The notes under the pieces were generated by a model that saw only the letters and a program-made list of their open reading frames with translations, was not told where the DNA came from and searched no databases. The translations under genes were made by a program, and so were the position numbers. 45,515 bases of DNA from Pseudovibrio denitrificans JCM 12308. Lineage in GTDB: Bacteria > Pseudomonadota > Alphaproteobacteria > Rhizobiales > Stappiaceae. The stretch is from the NCBI RefSeq assembly GCF_001310815.1, contig NZ_BAZK01000034.1, forward strand, positions 1-45,515. The letters are read 5' to 3'. Of this stretch, positions 8,062 to 16,967 are shown piece by piece. Position 1 is the stretch's first letter; every line of letters begins with the position of its first letter.

Positions 8062-9195
8062 TCAGGAAGGGATCCGCGCAGCAAGATCACTGGCAAACCG
8101 AACAAGCTCGCTTTGCGAGACAAAGCCAACCTTCTCAGTTATTCGTGCCAGATGATTACGCGCAGTGTTATAACTAATCTGCATTTTGTCAGCTGTCTCC
8201 CGCATTGACAGCCCACCCACAAGACATCGCACCAACTCAGCTTCTCGCAGTGAAATGCTTAGATAGCTCTGCAGCATCTGAACGTCAGTCACCGGAAGAT
8301 CTGCCGGATCAATAAGAATGCAAAGGACAGGCTGAAACTCACCGAGAAAACAATCAAGATAGGGCTGTGTCGCCATTAAAGTTTCAAGCGGAACAGCAGC
8401 AAAAATCATTGAGGCTCGCTCTTCACTTTGAAGTACACAAGGAACCTGAGGCATCTGTGTTGAGCGTGCCATGTGAACAGAACGCTCAATATGCGCACGA
8501 TGAAAACGACACTTGCTCGAAAGGGAGACACTTCGGTCAACAAGCACCCCCTCTCCTTTACGCAGCACAGCTTCTCCCCGCTGGTTTGCAAGCGCGACAT
8601 GCAAGCCATGGTCCAGCACGAAAGCAGCACTCGGTATACGCTCCAACCAAAATAACTGATCATCACACTCAAACCGCCGCCGCTCCAACTCCAACCCAAG
8701 GGCAAAGGCGGATTGAAAGCTCGGCTTGATAAATTCAAGCATCGCGCAAAGTTCATCATCCTCCTGCCCCACAAACCTTTCTGGCATGGTCGCTGTGATG
8801 ACAGCACCATCGGTTCCTCTCCGGTGCAGGATGATGCCACGTGAACGATCACACTTGTTCTGTCTGGAAAGGACGCGCTCATAGAACTCAGAGCGCTTAA
8901 CTTGATCAGGGCTGATGAACCGCTCGCTGTAAATCACTTCATCAAAAGCAGCAGCATCCATGAGAGCTGGAAACGGGTTCACACTCTCTCCCTCCCGCAT
9001 GTCCTGTTCAAAGCCATCATCGCAGTTCCAAAAAGCAAGATGATGCGTTTTCAGCCTGCAAAAGCACTGGGCCTGCACGCCAAACAACACCTCCGGATAC
9101 GTGTGCGCCAACGGCTCAAGCGCGCTGAAGATATCCTCGCCAAGGGCCGCGCAGGCATACATGCGTTTCACAAGAGTATCTTGCAGGTTCTGCAA
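8062..9195 (-). CDS. LuxR-type regulator with central PAS-like domain, paralogue 1
   Basis: A 377-residue protein and the most promoter-distal of three tandem paralogues. An N-terminal region of about 180 residues matches nothing I can name but is shared by all three (GEDIF, RSEFYERVLS, DRSRGI). A PAS-like segment follows (LERIPSAAFVLDHGLHVALANQRGE, broken here as LERIPSAAFVLDHG near 185). The C-terminal LuxR/GerE helix-turn-helix is at about 315-377, with SLREAELVRCLVGGLSMRET then ISYNTARNHLARI. No acyl-homoserine-lactone domain is evident. The start is a TTG with GGAG 8 bp upstream. The genes to either side are 50 bp and 24 bp away, consistent with one operon. Confidence 0.8.
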   Translation of the reverse strand: MQNLQDTLVKRMYACAALGEDIFSALEPLAHTYPEVLFGVQAQCFCRLKTHHLAFWNCDDGFEQDMREGESVNPFPALMDAAAFDEVIYSERFISPDQVKRSEFYERVLSRQNKCDRSRGIILHRRGTDGAVITATMPERFVGQEDDELCAMLEFIKPSFQSAFALGLELERRRFECDDQLFWLERIPSAAFVLDHGLHVALANQRGEAVLRKGEGVLVDRSVSLSSKCRFHRAHIERSVHMARSTQMPQVPCVLQSEERASMIFAAVPLETLMATQPYLDCFLGEFQPVLCILIDPADLPVTDVQMLQSYLSISLREAELVRCLVGGLSMRETADKMQISYNTARNHLARITEKVGFVSQSELVRFASDLAARIPS

Positions 9196-9245
9196 CGGGC
9201 TTCTCCAGAAGATGTTGGCAGATCAGCGCCAACGAAATAGTCAGT

Positions 9246-10376
9246 CTAGCGAGGCACTCGCACTGAAAGGTCACTGGCCAAACGCACCAGTTCACTTTGC
9301 GAGCCTAAGGACACCCGGTCGGTAATACGGGCCAGATGGTTGCGGGCGGTGTTGTAGCTGATCTGCATTTTGTCAGCTGTTTCACGAACCGACAAACCAA
9401 CCACAAGGTTCTGGATCAACTCCGCTTCTCGTTTAGATACATCCATACACTCCTGCAGATAAGTCACGGGTGCAACGGACAAACTGGACGGATCGATGAC
9501 AATCGCAAGCACCGCCTCATCCGCAGGAACAAAGCAATCAAGATAAGCAGGCGAGCGCTCCAACACCCGAATGGGTGTCATCGCAAATAGCGTGCCCGGC
9601 ATAAATTCCCCGTGCAAGGCCAAAGGCCCGACAGGCCTCTTATTTAGCCGAACATTTGCCGCCGTATCTTCCAGCAATTTACGTTGGCTATGAGAGCGGG
9701 TGGAAAGCTCACCACGGCAATCCACATCTATCAAATCTGAGGAGCGAAACATCCGTTCTGCCTCAGCATTGGCAACCGCAACATGTAAGCCACGATCAAG
9801 GACCATCGCCGCACTGGGAATGCGTTCAAGCCAATGTGCACCAAGATAAGCCTTCTGCTCTCGCTGCCTCAACTCAAGTGCCAGAGAGAATGCACGCTGA
9901 AAGTGAGGCCGAATGCGCTCCAATGTATCGCAAAGAAACAGATCTTCTTTGCCAACAAAATCATCCGGCATTGTAAACGCAACAATCGCCGCATCCCCAT
10001 CCTTCCGATGCATCAGAAAACCACGGGAGCGATCAAACGTATTTCGCTTGCTCAGCACCCGCTCATAAAACTCCGAGCGCTTGACCATTTCCGGCGCAAT
10101 GTAGCGCTCGCTGTAAAGAACGGACTGAAACGGGATAATCGCAGCCAATGGCGGAAACGGATTGCAGCCCCCGGCCTCATCCATGTCTTGCGCCATCCCT
10201 TCCTCAGCATTTTGAAAGGACATGTAATAGTAGTCATTGTTCAGATAACACTGCACCTGAACACCAAACAAAACATCACGGTTAGCAGCAGCAAGACCTT
10301 CAAAAACCTGCCCAAGATCCTGCCCCAGTATCACACTGGAGTACATTCTCCCGATCAGGTCTTCAGCAACGCTCAT
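9246..10376 (-). CDS. LuxR-type regulator with central PAS-like domain, paralogue 2
   Basis: A 376-residue protein, the middle member of the tandem trio. Domain order is as in its neighbours: a shared N-terminal region (GQDLGQVFEGL, RSEFYERVLSKRNTFDRSRGF), a PAS-like segment (LERIPSAAMVLDRGLHVAVA) near 185-225, and a GerE-type helix-turn-helix in the last 65 residues (VSKREAELIQNLVVGLSVRE then ISYNTARNHLARI). The helix-turn-helix region is nearly the same as in paralogue 1, so the proteins may recognise overlapping DNA sites. The variable part is the N-terminal sensor region. The start is an ATG. Its upstream neighbour's stop is only 8 bp away, so the two are very probably co-transcribed. Confidence 0.82.
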   Translation of the reverse strand: MSVAEDLIGRMYSSVILGQDLGQVFEGLAAANRDVLFGVQVQCYLNNDYYYMSFQNAEEGMAQDMDEAGGCNPFPPLAAIIPFQSVLYSERYIAPEMVKRSEFYERVLSKRNTFDRSRGFLMHRKDGDAAIVAFTMPDDFVGKEDLFLCDTLERIRPHFQRAFSLALELRQREQKAYLGAHWLERIPSAAMVLDRGLHVAVANAEAERMFRSSDLIDVDCRGELSTRSHSQRKLLEDTAANVRLNKRPVGPLALHGEFMPGTLFAMTPIRVLERSPAYLDCFVPADEAVLAIVIDPSSLSVAPVTYLQECMDVSKREAELIQNLVVGLSVRETADKMQISYNTARNHLARITDRVSLGSQSELVRLASDLSVRVPR

Positions 10377-10384
10377 CTCACCCT

Positions 10385-11518
10385 CTATCGCGGCACTCTC
10401 GCTGCCAGATCACTAGCAAGACGCACCAACTCACTTTGTGAGTTCACTGAGACCTTGTCTGCAATACGCGCCATATGATTGCGGGCAGTGTTGTAGCTGA
10501 TGTCCAGCGCATGCGAGGTTTCTCCCATGGAAGCGCCCTGAACCAGATGCTGCAGCAACTCCGCCTCTCGCTTTGAGATGCCAAAGTAATGTTGCAGGTT
10601 CTCCAGCTCTGCCAGTGGACGATCGCCCGGATCCATAATCATGCAAAGCAATGGCTGCAGCCCGCGCACAAACGGTGCCAGATAAGCGGGCGTTTCAGCC
10701 AGCACATCAATAGGCATCACCACAAAGAATGGATTGGGCGCTGCCTCTCCCTCCAAGACCAAAGGCCCCAACGGCTTGCTCGTCACCCGGCATTTGGTAA
10801 CCGCATCCTCAAACAACTTGCGATGCCCGTTGTGGCGGGAGGAAACCTCACCGCGTCGGTCAATAAAAAAGCTTTCGTTACTGCCAAAGAACACCTCAGC
10901 CTGCTTGTTCGCAAAGGCAACATGCATGCCCTGATCCAGAATGAAGGCAGCGCTCGGAATACGATCCAGCCAGAACGTATAAGCATCCGTCAGCCCCCGC
11001 CGCTGCTCCAAATGCAACGCCACCGAAAACGCACTTTGGAAATGGGGCCGTACCGTATCAAGGGTCTTGTCAAGCTGTACAGCATCAGAACCGTCAAAGT
11101 CAGACTGCACGGCAACTGAAACCATGGCTGTGTCCATACCATTGCGATGGATCAGAAAGGCTCGAACACGGTCAAACGTGCCGTAGTCGCTGAATACGAG
11201 ATCAAAGAAGTCCGTATCACGGATTTCATCCGGACTGATGAAGTCCTCAGTATGGATCAAACCATTCATAGGCGCGAACTTAGCAAAACGCGGAAGTGGG
11301 TTGCTCTGCCCAGCGGCAACAATCTTCGCCGCCATGTCATCCTCTGTATTGTGCAAGGCCATGTGGTGATATTGGAGCGAGTTGAGAGAAACGATCTTGT
11401 AGCAGAGCAAGGTCTCACGAAAGGAGGATGCCATTGGTGCAAAAGCCTGACCGATATCCTCTCCAAGAGCGATATTGGCGTAGAGCTTTCTCACCATCTC
11501 ATCATGCACACCCTGCAT
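10385..11518 (-). CDS. LuxR-type regulator with central PAS-like domain, paralogue 3
   Basis: A 377-residue protein and the first-transcribed member of the trio. It shares the N-terminal pattern (GEDIGQAF, then an RVRAFLIHRNG segment), the PAS-like segment (LDRIPSAAFILDQGMHVAFA) and the C-terminal GerE helix-turn-helix (GISKREAELLQHLVQGASMG then ISYNTARNHMARI). The N-terminal half is more diverged than in the other two (for example YKIVSLNSLQYHHMALHNTE), suggesting a different signal. The ATG at 11518 follows an AT-rich promoter region. The three genes and the P-loop kinase gene appear to form one transcript. Confidence 0.82.
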   Translation of the reverse strand: MQGVHDEMVRKLYANIALGEDIGQAFAPMASSFRETLLCYKIVSLNSLQYHHMALHNTEDDMAAKIVAAGQSNPLPRFAKFAPMNGLIHTEDFISPDEIRDTDFFDLVFSDYGTFDRVRAFLIHRNGMDTAMVSVAVQSDFDGSDAVQLDKTLDTVRPHFQSAFSVALHLEQRRGLTDAYTFWLDRIPSAAFILDQGMHVAFANKQAEVFFGSNESFFIDRRGEVSSRHNGHRKLFEDAVTKCRVTSKPLGPLVLEGEAAPNPFFVVMPIDVLAETPAYLAPFVRGLQPLLCMIMDPGDRPLAELENLQHYFGISKREAELLQHLVQGASMGETSHALDISYNTARNHMARIADKVSVNSQSELVRLASDLAARVPR

Positions 11519-11562
11519 CAGCCCACCCGAATCGAATAAACACCCCTTCTGTCTCTACGTAA

Positions 11563-11590
11563 ATTAAATAGTAAAAATTCCAGATAGCAA
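11563..11590 (-). promoter_or_regulatory. Sigma-70-like promoter for the LuxR-paralogue operon
   Basis: On the minus strand, TTGCTA (11590-11585), a 16-bp spacer and TTTAAT (11568-11563) lie about 45 bp upstream of the first LuxR gene's ATG, in AT-rich DNA. The boxes match the consensus at four and five of six positions. Confidence 0.4.
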
Positions 11591-11741
11591 CAAATTGAGA
11601 TAATATTTTCTTCGGATGCCGATGCGAAAAACAATTCACACCGATATCGCTCGAGGAACACCCCTGAAAAAACTCAGATATTCATGATGAATACAGACAA
11701 ATACGTACGCTACTTAGCGAACAACTGCTGCTCATCATCAC

Positions 11742-13058
11742 TTAAGGCTTGCGCGTCTCTTTCAACACCAGTCGCGTCACAATCGCATTGTCTCGCTCTT
11801 CCAGTGTGAACTCCCACCCCATCCTCCGGGCGATGCGCTCACAAAGGGAAAGCCCGAAGCCAAAGCTCTCTTCATAGATCGAAGCAGCCCCGTCTTTCTT
11901 GCCGGTAGCAACCGGGTTTTCGATCAGGAACACACCATCACGATAGCTGATCTTGATCTCCCCTTTCTGGGCATGCTGGAATGCATTGCGGATCAGGTTG
12001 CCAAACAGAATAAGCAGCGGCGCCTTCGGAAGCTCAGCCTCATCTTCACTCAGGTCCAGATGCTCCGTCAGCGGTTTGTTGCCCTTCAGATAATCCAGCT
12101 CCTCAATGCAGCCCATAATCAGTTTCGCGGGCACAAGCTTCTCTACCCGCGGCGGCGCTGAGCTCTCTCGTCCCAACCACAACAACGTCTCAACAATGAT
12201 CCGCATGTTGAGGTTCGCCCGCTGGATGCGCTCCACCGGTATCGCATCTTCCGGATCACTCTCCCGGCTCTTCAGCAACGAGATATTGCCGGCAATCACC
12301 GTGATCGGCGTCCGTAGCTCATGGCTCGCATATCGCAGGAACGTCTGCTCCCGCTCCACAAACTCCGAAATCCGCGCCACGGTACGGGAAAGCTTCACGG
12401 CAAGATTATTCAGCTCCCGATACCGGAAGTTCGGCGGCGCTTCACCCGCATTTTCGCTATCCAGAGATTGCGCCCAGTTCTCCAGCGCTGCGATGGGTTT
12501 GATCAGCCGCTTGGAAAGAATGCGGGCACACACAAAAGTCGCCAGCAGGTTGATGAACCCAACAATCGCGAAAGCTATGATGACAACCTGATCCTCTTCG
12601 GAACCTTCAACATACTCTTCCGTGCTCTCAAGCGTGATGTAGAGATTTCGCCCATCTTCAAGCGGATAGATGTAGAGATAGAGGTAATACGTCGACTTGC
12701 AGTTGCCCTCCGCATCACACTCCTGGTCTTCCTCATCAAAATACAGCTCCAGCGGCTCCAGCGTTTCATCTTCAAAATGACGTGCCATTTCTGGCGGCAA
12801 TGTCTCCAGCGAAAATGCACTTCGGATCAGATAAGTCTCAGGCAACGGAGCATTCGGATCAACCTGCGCGGCCTCCTCATAGGATCGCCCCAGATCATCC
12901 ATCATGTAGATGATGCTCTCATCGGAGCCGGCGATGAAGAAGATCGGCAGCAAGAACGTATAGAGCAGCAGCAGCAGAATGACGCTGATGAAGAACGTGA
13001 TGCCAAGCTCACGAAAGATGCTGCGCCCGCGCACCCCAACGGCTGCCTTACTCGCCAT
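11742..13058 (-). CDS. Sensor histidine kinase, two-component, with acidic Cys-containing sensor loop
   Basis: A 438-residue inner-membrane kinase. TM1 is at about 19-44 and TM2 at about 157-181, enclosing a periplasmic sensor of about 110 residues that is rich in Asp/Glu and contains Cys114 and Cys120 (ECDAEGNC). A HAMP-like linker follows TM2. The phospho-accepting His246 lies in SHELRTP, the N-box is LIRNAFQHA and the G-box is GFGLSLCERIARRMGW, so the ATPase core is complete. The ATG at 13058 has GGGAGAAAG just upstream. The longer frame from 13094 would overlap the regulator gene by 47 bp, whereas the chosen start overlaps by 11 bp. It pairs with the OmpR-type regulator gene upstream. The signal is unknown; the acidic loop could bind a divalent cation. 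Confidence 0.88.
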   Translation of the reverse strand: MASKAAVGVRGRSIFRELGITFFISVILLLLLYTFLLPIFFIAGSDESIIYMMDDLGRSYEEAAQVDPNAPLPETYLIRSAFSLETLPPEMARHFEDETLEPLELYFDEEDQECDAEGNCKSTYYLYLYIYPLEDGRNLYITLESTEEYVEGSEEDQVVIIAFAIVGFINLLATFVCARILSKRLIKPIAALENWAQSLDSENAGEAPPNFRYRELNNLAVKLSRTVARISEFVEREQTFLRYASHELRTPITVIAGNISLLKSRESDPEDAIPVERIQRANLNMRIIVETLLWLGRESSAPPRVEKLVPAKLIMGCIEELDYLKGNKPLTEHLDLSEDEAELPKAPLLILFGNLIRNAFQHAQKGEIKISYRDGVFLIENPVATGKKDGAASIYEESFGFGLSLCERIARRMGWEFTLEERDNAIVTRLVLKETRKP

Positions 13059-13752
13059 CCACTTTCTCCCGAAGACTGTATCCCCCATTGGCATCGCGAT
13101 AAATCACCTCAACCTCATCAGGTTGCTGAAGTTGCTGGCGGAGTTTGTAAAGATGCACATTCAGGCTGTTGCTTTCCGGCGGCTCATCCCCCCACAACGC
13201 CCGTTCCAACTGCTCCCGGCTCACAGAGGCCGGACTGTGCTTGACCAGAACACTCAGGATCTTCCAGGCCGTTGGCGACAAACGCAGCACCCGATCCCCA
13301 CGCTTGGCGATGTTGCGCGCAAAGTCTACCTGCAGATCCGCAAGCTCAAACAACTTCGACTGCGCACTCCGCCGTCCCGACAGCGCCCGTATCCGCACCA
13401 CAAGCTCTTCAAAGGCAAAGGGTTTGACCAGATAGTCATCCGTCCCGGCCTCAAACCCGGCCAGCTTGTCGGAAAGCTCATCCCGCGCCGTCAGCATCAA
13501 CACCGGACGATCAATCCCTTCACTCCGCAAGGTCTCGCAAACGGTCAGTCCATCCATCTTAGGCAGCGTCAGATCAAGGATGATGACATCGAAGTATCCT
13601 TCCCGCGCAAACTCCAACCCCGCCTCGCCGTTATAAGCATGATCGCAGCTGATGCCGTGCATCTTCAGCACATCAGAAATAGTGCCCGCCAGATCCAGAT
13701 CATCTTCGATCAGAAGCGCAAGCAGGTTCTCTTTTTCGGTTTGTGCCATCAT
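13048..13752 (-). CDS. OmpR/PhoB-family response regulator
   Basis: A 234-residue cytoplasmic regulator. The receiver domain has the acidic pocket (EDD at 16-18), phospho-acceptor Asp60 in VIILDLTLPKMDG, Thr88 in MLTA and Lys110 in YLVKPF. The C-terminal winged helix (about 135-228) has the OmpR pattern LSPTAWKILSVLVKHSPASV and a recognition region ending VHLYKLRQQL. It is translationally coupled to the kinase gene by an 11-bp overlap. Nothing adjacent on the minus strand looks like a target. The divergent OsmC gene starts 222 bp away and could be under its control, but no repeated binding site is evident. Confidence 0.9.
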   Translation of the reverse strand: MMAQTEKENLLALLIEDDLDLAGTISDVLKMHGISCDHAYNGEAGLEFAREGYFDVIILDLTLPKMDGLTVCETLRSEGIDRPVLMLTARDELSDKLAGFEAGTDDYLVKPFAFEELVVRIRALSGRRSAQSKLFELADLQVDFARNIAKRGDRVLRLSPTAWKILSVLVKHSPASVSREQLERALWGDEPPESNSLNVHLYKLRQQLQQPDEVEVIYRDANGGYSLREKVDGE

Positions 13753-13974
13753 CTCATTTGCCCAACGTGCTCAACCACCACAAAACTCTCAGGTACACAG
13801 CACCCCATGGCAGCATGCATCCCACTCTCAGCATTCATCAATAGGCCATCGCCAATAACCAACGAGTGAACGCCGACGCACTTTCTGCCAACCACAGATA
13901 TTTACCTGGAGCCTCCACTGGCCATATACATAGCCAAACAACACACCACCTGGAAATGTACCTGAGAAGTCGAT

Positions 13975-14385
13975 ATGCCAATCAGAATGAAACCCAAGTC
14001 TTATGGCCCCCTCACCGTCGCGTCTCATGAGTACGGCCAGTTCTGGGTGACCAACGAGTTCGGGCATCAATACTCAGCAGGTCTGGGAGACTCCGATGAG
14101 TTCTCCGCTCCATCAGACCTGATCATGTCCGCCCTTGGGTCGTGTATGGCAATCTCTTTGGAAATGGTAGCCAAGCAGCAAAAGGTGGCGCTTGGCAATG
14201 TCTACATCACTGTAAACGCGGAAAAGGCATCCACATTGCCCCACCGCTTTGGCAGCTTCCATCTGGAGTTTGCTCTCCCGGAGTTTGAGGACCGCGAGAA
14301 AGCAGAAGCCATGCTCAAAGCTGCCAAAGAAATTTGTACGGTGTCTAACACGCTCAACGCAGAGATCAGCTTCTCACTCGTTTAA
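13975..14385 (+). CDS. OsmC-family peroxide-reducing protein
   Basis: A 136-residue OsmC/Ohr-fold protein. Both redox cysteines of the family are present: Cys57 in ALGSCMAISLE and Cys121 in EICTVSNTL, the usual CPVS motif here reading CTVS. Such proteins reduce organic hydroperoxides as homodimers in the cytoplasm. Members of this general class are less well defined than Ohr, so the peroxide substrate is uncertain. The ATG follows a weak GAGAAG site. It is convergent with the MDR-family gene, with only 14 bp between their stops, and no terminator hairpin is seen there. Confidence 0.85.
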   Translation: MPIRMKPKSYGPLTVASHEYGQFWVTNEFGHQYSAGLGDSDEFSAPSDLIMSALGSCMAISLEMVAKQQKVALGNVYITVNAEKASTLPHRFGSFHLEFALPEFEDREKAEAMLKAAKEICTVSNTLNAEISFSLV

Positions 14386-14399
14386 CGCAGAACACCAGC

Positions 14400-15425
14400 T
14401 CAGGCTTTCACAATCATCTTGCCGGTATTAGCGCCAGTGAACAGACCACACAGCGCCTCCGGCAACGTCTCAAAGCCGCCAATCAAGGTCTCATTGTACT
14501 TGATCTTGCCATCACGCACCCACGGACCCATCACCCTCAGCATTTCATCCATGCGAGCGGTGTAATCCCGTGCCAAAACTCCAGTCATAGTCGCACGTTT
14601 GTAAAGGAAGTGATGCAGCAATCGCGGCCCCATGTTCGGCACTTCAAGACCAGACTGATACTGACTGATCTGACCGCAAATAATGATACGTGCACGCAGG
14701 TTCATGCTCTCAATGAAAGCATCTGTCGTAACGCCGCCCGTGTTGTCGTAGTAGATATCGACACCGTCCGGAGCATGTTCTGCAAAAGCCTGCTTCATGC
14801 TTTCAACATCACTCACTTGCCGATAATTGATGGCTGCATCAAATCCAAGTTCTTCGGTGATCCAGCGCGCTTTCTCATCAGAACCGACCACACCAATCAC
14901 TCGCAAGCCAGCCAACTTGCCGATCTGGCCAACAATGGAACCAACTGCACCGGCAGCTCCGCTCACTACCAGAGTTTCACCCGGTCTTGGCTTTCCAGCT
15001 TCCAGCAAACCGAAGTAGGCAATCCGCCCCGGCATACCAAGCACGTGCAACGCTGTTGAGGGCGAAACCTCATCAGCATTCAGCAAGCGGCAGTCTGCAA
15101 CGGCCCGAAGCCCCGCACTGCGCCAACCCATATAAGTTTCAACCCAGTCACCAACTTTGAGAGCCGTAACACCCTCACCCACACAGGTGACCCGACCAAC
15201 TACAGCTGCACCCTGTACTTCTCCGGTTGGATGCGGCGCTTCCCAGGTATCTTTGGAGCTTTGCTGAATACGCATATATGGGTCGACGGACCAGTACGCC
15301 CCTTCAACCACAACCTCACCCCGTACAGGCGTAAGGTCTTGCTCCACTTCCTCATACCGATAGTTCGCAGGAGACACGTCCGCCTCTGGCCGCATCTCAT
15401 AAATCCACTGTTTAACCAGCACCAT
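14400..15425 (-). CDS. Zinc-independent MDR-family NADP-dependent oxidoreductase
   Basis: A 341-residue member of the medium-chain dehydrogenase/reductase superfamily, of the curcumin/prostaglandin/leukotriene reductase type. It has the NADPH-binding motif SGAAGAVGSIVGQIGKLAG, the family phrase YYDNTGGVTTDAF, and the C-terminal GFETLPEALCGLFTGANTGKMIV. There are no zinc ligands. It probably reduces the double bond of an alpha,beta-unsaturated ketone or aldehyde in the cytoplasm. The frame is open from a TTG at 15476, but the ATG at 15425 gives the family N-terminus (QWIYEMRPEADVS). It follows a PhzF-like gene by 76 bp on the same strand, so the two may be co-transcribed. Confidence 0.85.
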   Translation of the reverse strand: MVLVKQWIYEMRPEADVSPANYRYEEVEQDLTPVRGEVVVEGAYWSVDPYMRIQQSSKDTWEAPHPTGEVQGAAVVGRVTCVGEGVTALKVGDWVETYMGWRSAGLRAVADCRLLNADEVSPSTALHVLGMPGRIAYFGLLEAGKPRPGETLVVSGAAGAVGSIVGQIGKLAGLRVIGVVGSDEKARWITEELGFDAAINYRQVSDVESMKQAFAEHAPDGVDIYYDNTGGVTTDAFIESMNLRARIIICGQISQYQSGLEVPNMGPRLLHHFLYKRATMTGVLARDYTARMDEMLRVMGPWVRDGKIKYNETLIGGFETLPEALCGLFTGANTGKMIVKA

Positions 15426-15501
15426 GTTCTTCTTCTTTTTCAGTAAGAAGCCCGGGACAGATCCGCCTCGGGCCAAAATATCAGCTCATCAAAAGACAGT
15501 A

Positions 15502-16353
15502 TCAGCGCATCTGGCGCGCACTGCCGGAAATGCGAATGGAGGAACCTGCCTCAGCTGGAATACGAGCGGTGATGAGAGACTTTGATCCCATATCCTCGCC
15601 CTGCACAATGTGGATTTCACCGCCATGAGCCCAGCCAATATCCCGCAGATAACCGGAAAACGCCGCAGCAGCAGCGCCTGTAGCTGGGTCTTCAAACACA
15701 CCCGCTGAGGCAAACGCATTGCGCACATCAAACTCTTGCGGCCCGCGAACATGAACCAGCATGATCGTCACCAAGCCCTGTCCAAGCATAAACTGCTTCA
15801 TGGCTTCCAGGTCATAGGCCATTCCAGCCAGTTTAGCTCTGTCACTCAACGCGAGCACCAGATGGTTTGCGCCACCATGAATGCGAGCTGGCGGAATGCG
15901 AAGGTCCAGATCACTTTCATTTAAACCAAGCAGCCCAAGCAACTCAGCTTTCACCCCATCTTCCAAGCCCGCACTCTTGGTCAGCGGAGATTGCAAAGCA
16001 GCTTGCAGCTGCCCATTCTCCTGCCAGCTCTCAACGGAGATGACGGTTTCATTTAGTTCAAGCTGATGCGTTTTTCGGCCATGTTGCTGAGCCAGCACCG
16101 CGCCCAGCGCGATCGTTGCATGCCCGCAAAACGGCACTTCATTTTCAGGCGAAAAATACCGCACCCGATACCCATCTTTATCAGCAAGAGGCACCGCAAA
16201 CACGGTCTCGGAATAGCCGAGATCAGCCGCAATAGACTGCATCTGCGCATCTGGAAGCATCACCTCCCCCACAAGAACACCAGCAGGGTTGCCACCCTCC
16301 TCTCCATGGGAGAATGCCGAGATGTGTTGAAGCGCTAAAAGATCTGTCTGCAT
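15502..16353 (-). CDS. PhzF-family isomerase/epimerase-like protein
   Basis: A 283-residue protein with the two-lobed PhzF (diaminopimelate-epimerase-like) fold. GNPAGV near residue 21, the catalytic Glu49 in LGYSET, the GHATIAL segment and FEDPATGAAAAAF are the family hallmarks. The ATG at 16353 has GGAGG 6 bp upstream; a TTG at 16365 is the alternative and is rejected. PhzF proper acts in phenazine synthesis, but no phenazine genes are here and most family members have no known substrate. It is divergent from an Lrp/AsnC regulator gene 114 bp away, which is the natural candidate to control it. Confidence 0.85.
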   Translation of the reverse strand: MQTDLLALQHISAFSHGEEGGNPAGVLVGEVMLPDAQMQSIAADLGYSETVFAVPLADKDGYRVRYFSPENEVPFCGHATIALGAVLAQQHGRKTHQLELNETVISVESWQENGQLQAALQSPLTKSAGLEDGVKAELLGLLGLNESDLDLRIPPARIHGGANHLVLALSDRAKLAGMAYDLEAMKQFMLGQGLVTIMLVHVRGPQEFDVRNAFASAGVFEDPATGAAAAAFSGYLRDIGWAHGGEIHIVQGEDMGSKSLITARIPAEAGSSIRISGSARQMR

Positions 16354-16467
16354 GAGAACCTCCAATCGTCATGACTGAAAAAATAGCCAGCAACGGCTCT
16401 CTGCTATATAGAGAATAAAAGGCAAATTGCACGAAATGCCCTCACATTTTAAAGCGAGAGAACAAAA

Positions 16468-16923
16468 GTGCCTAAAGAGATAAAACAGCTAGACGAAACT
16501 GCCTGCAAAATCCTCGAGATTCTGGAGCGTGATGCCCGCATATCCATCAGCGAACTGGCCAGTCGCATCGGCCTCTCCGCCCCCAGCACCACAGAGCGTG
16601 TCCGCAAACTGGAGCAGGATGGCATCATCACAGGCTTTACGGTAGAGATAAACCCAAAGGCGCTTGGCTACATTCTGGAAGCAATCGTGCGCGTCAAACC
16701 AAGCCCGGGCAACCTCCATGTAGTGGAACAACTCATCCTCAACGAGCCCCGCTTTACCTCCTGCGATAAAGTCACCGGAGAAGACTGCTTCGTCACCCGC
16801 ATCTACCTAAAAGACGTCAGCGAACTCGACGACCTGCTCGACCCACTCCACGAAAAAGCAATGACCAACACCTCAATTGTGAAGGCTTCTCCGATTAAGA
16901 ACCGGATGGTACCACTTCGGTGA
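16468..16923 (+). CDS. Lrp/AsnC-family transcriptional regulator
   Basis: A 151-residue protein with an N-terminal winged helix-turn-helix (ARISISELASRIGLSAPSTT, residues 22-41) and a C-terminal RAM domain of the amino-acid-sensing type (SCDKVTGEDCFVTRIYLKDV). The start is a GTG preceded by GCGAGAG. Lrp/AsnC proteins usually control a divergent neighbour in response to an amino acid, so the PhzF-like gene on the other strand is the likely target. This is inferred from position only. Confidence 0.88.
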   Translation: MPKEIKQLDETACKILEILERDARISISELASRIGLSAPSTTERVRKLEQDGIITGFTVEINPKALGYILEAIVRVKPSPGNLHVVEQLILNEPRFTSCDKVTGEDCFVTRIYLKDVSELDDLLDPLHEKAMTNTSIVKASPIKNRMVPLR

Positions 16924-16967
16924 GAACTCCTTCACCTAGTTGATGCAACTCAGAACAAGACATTCAA

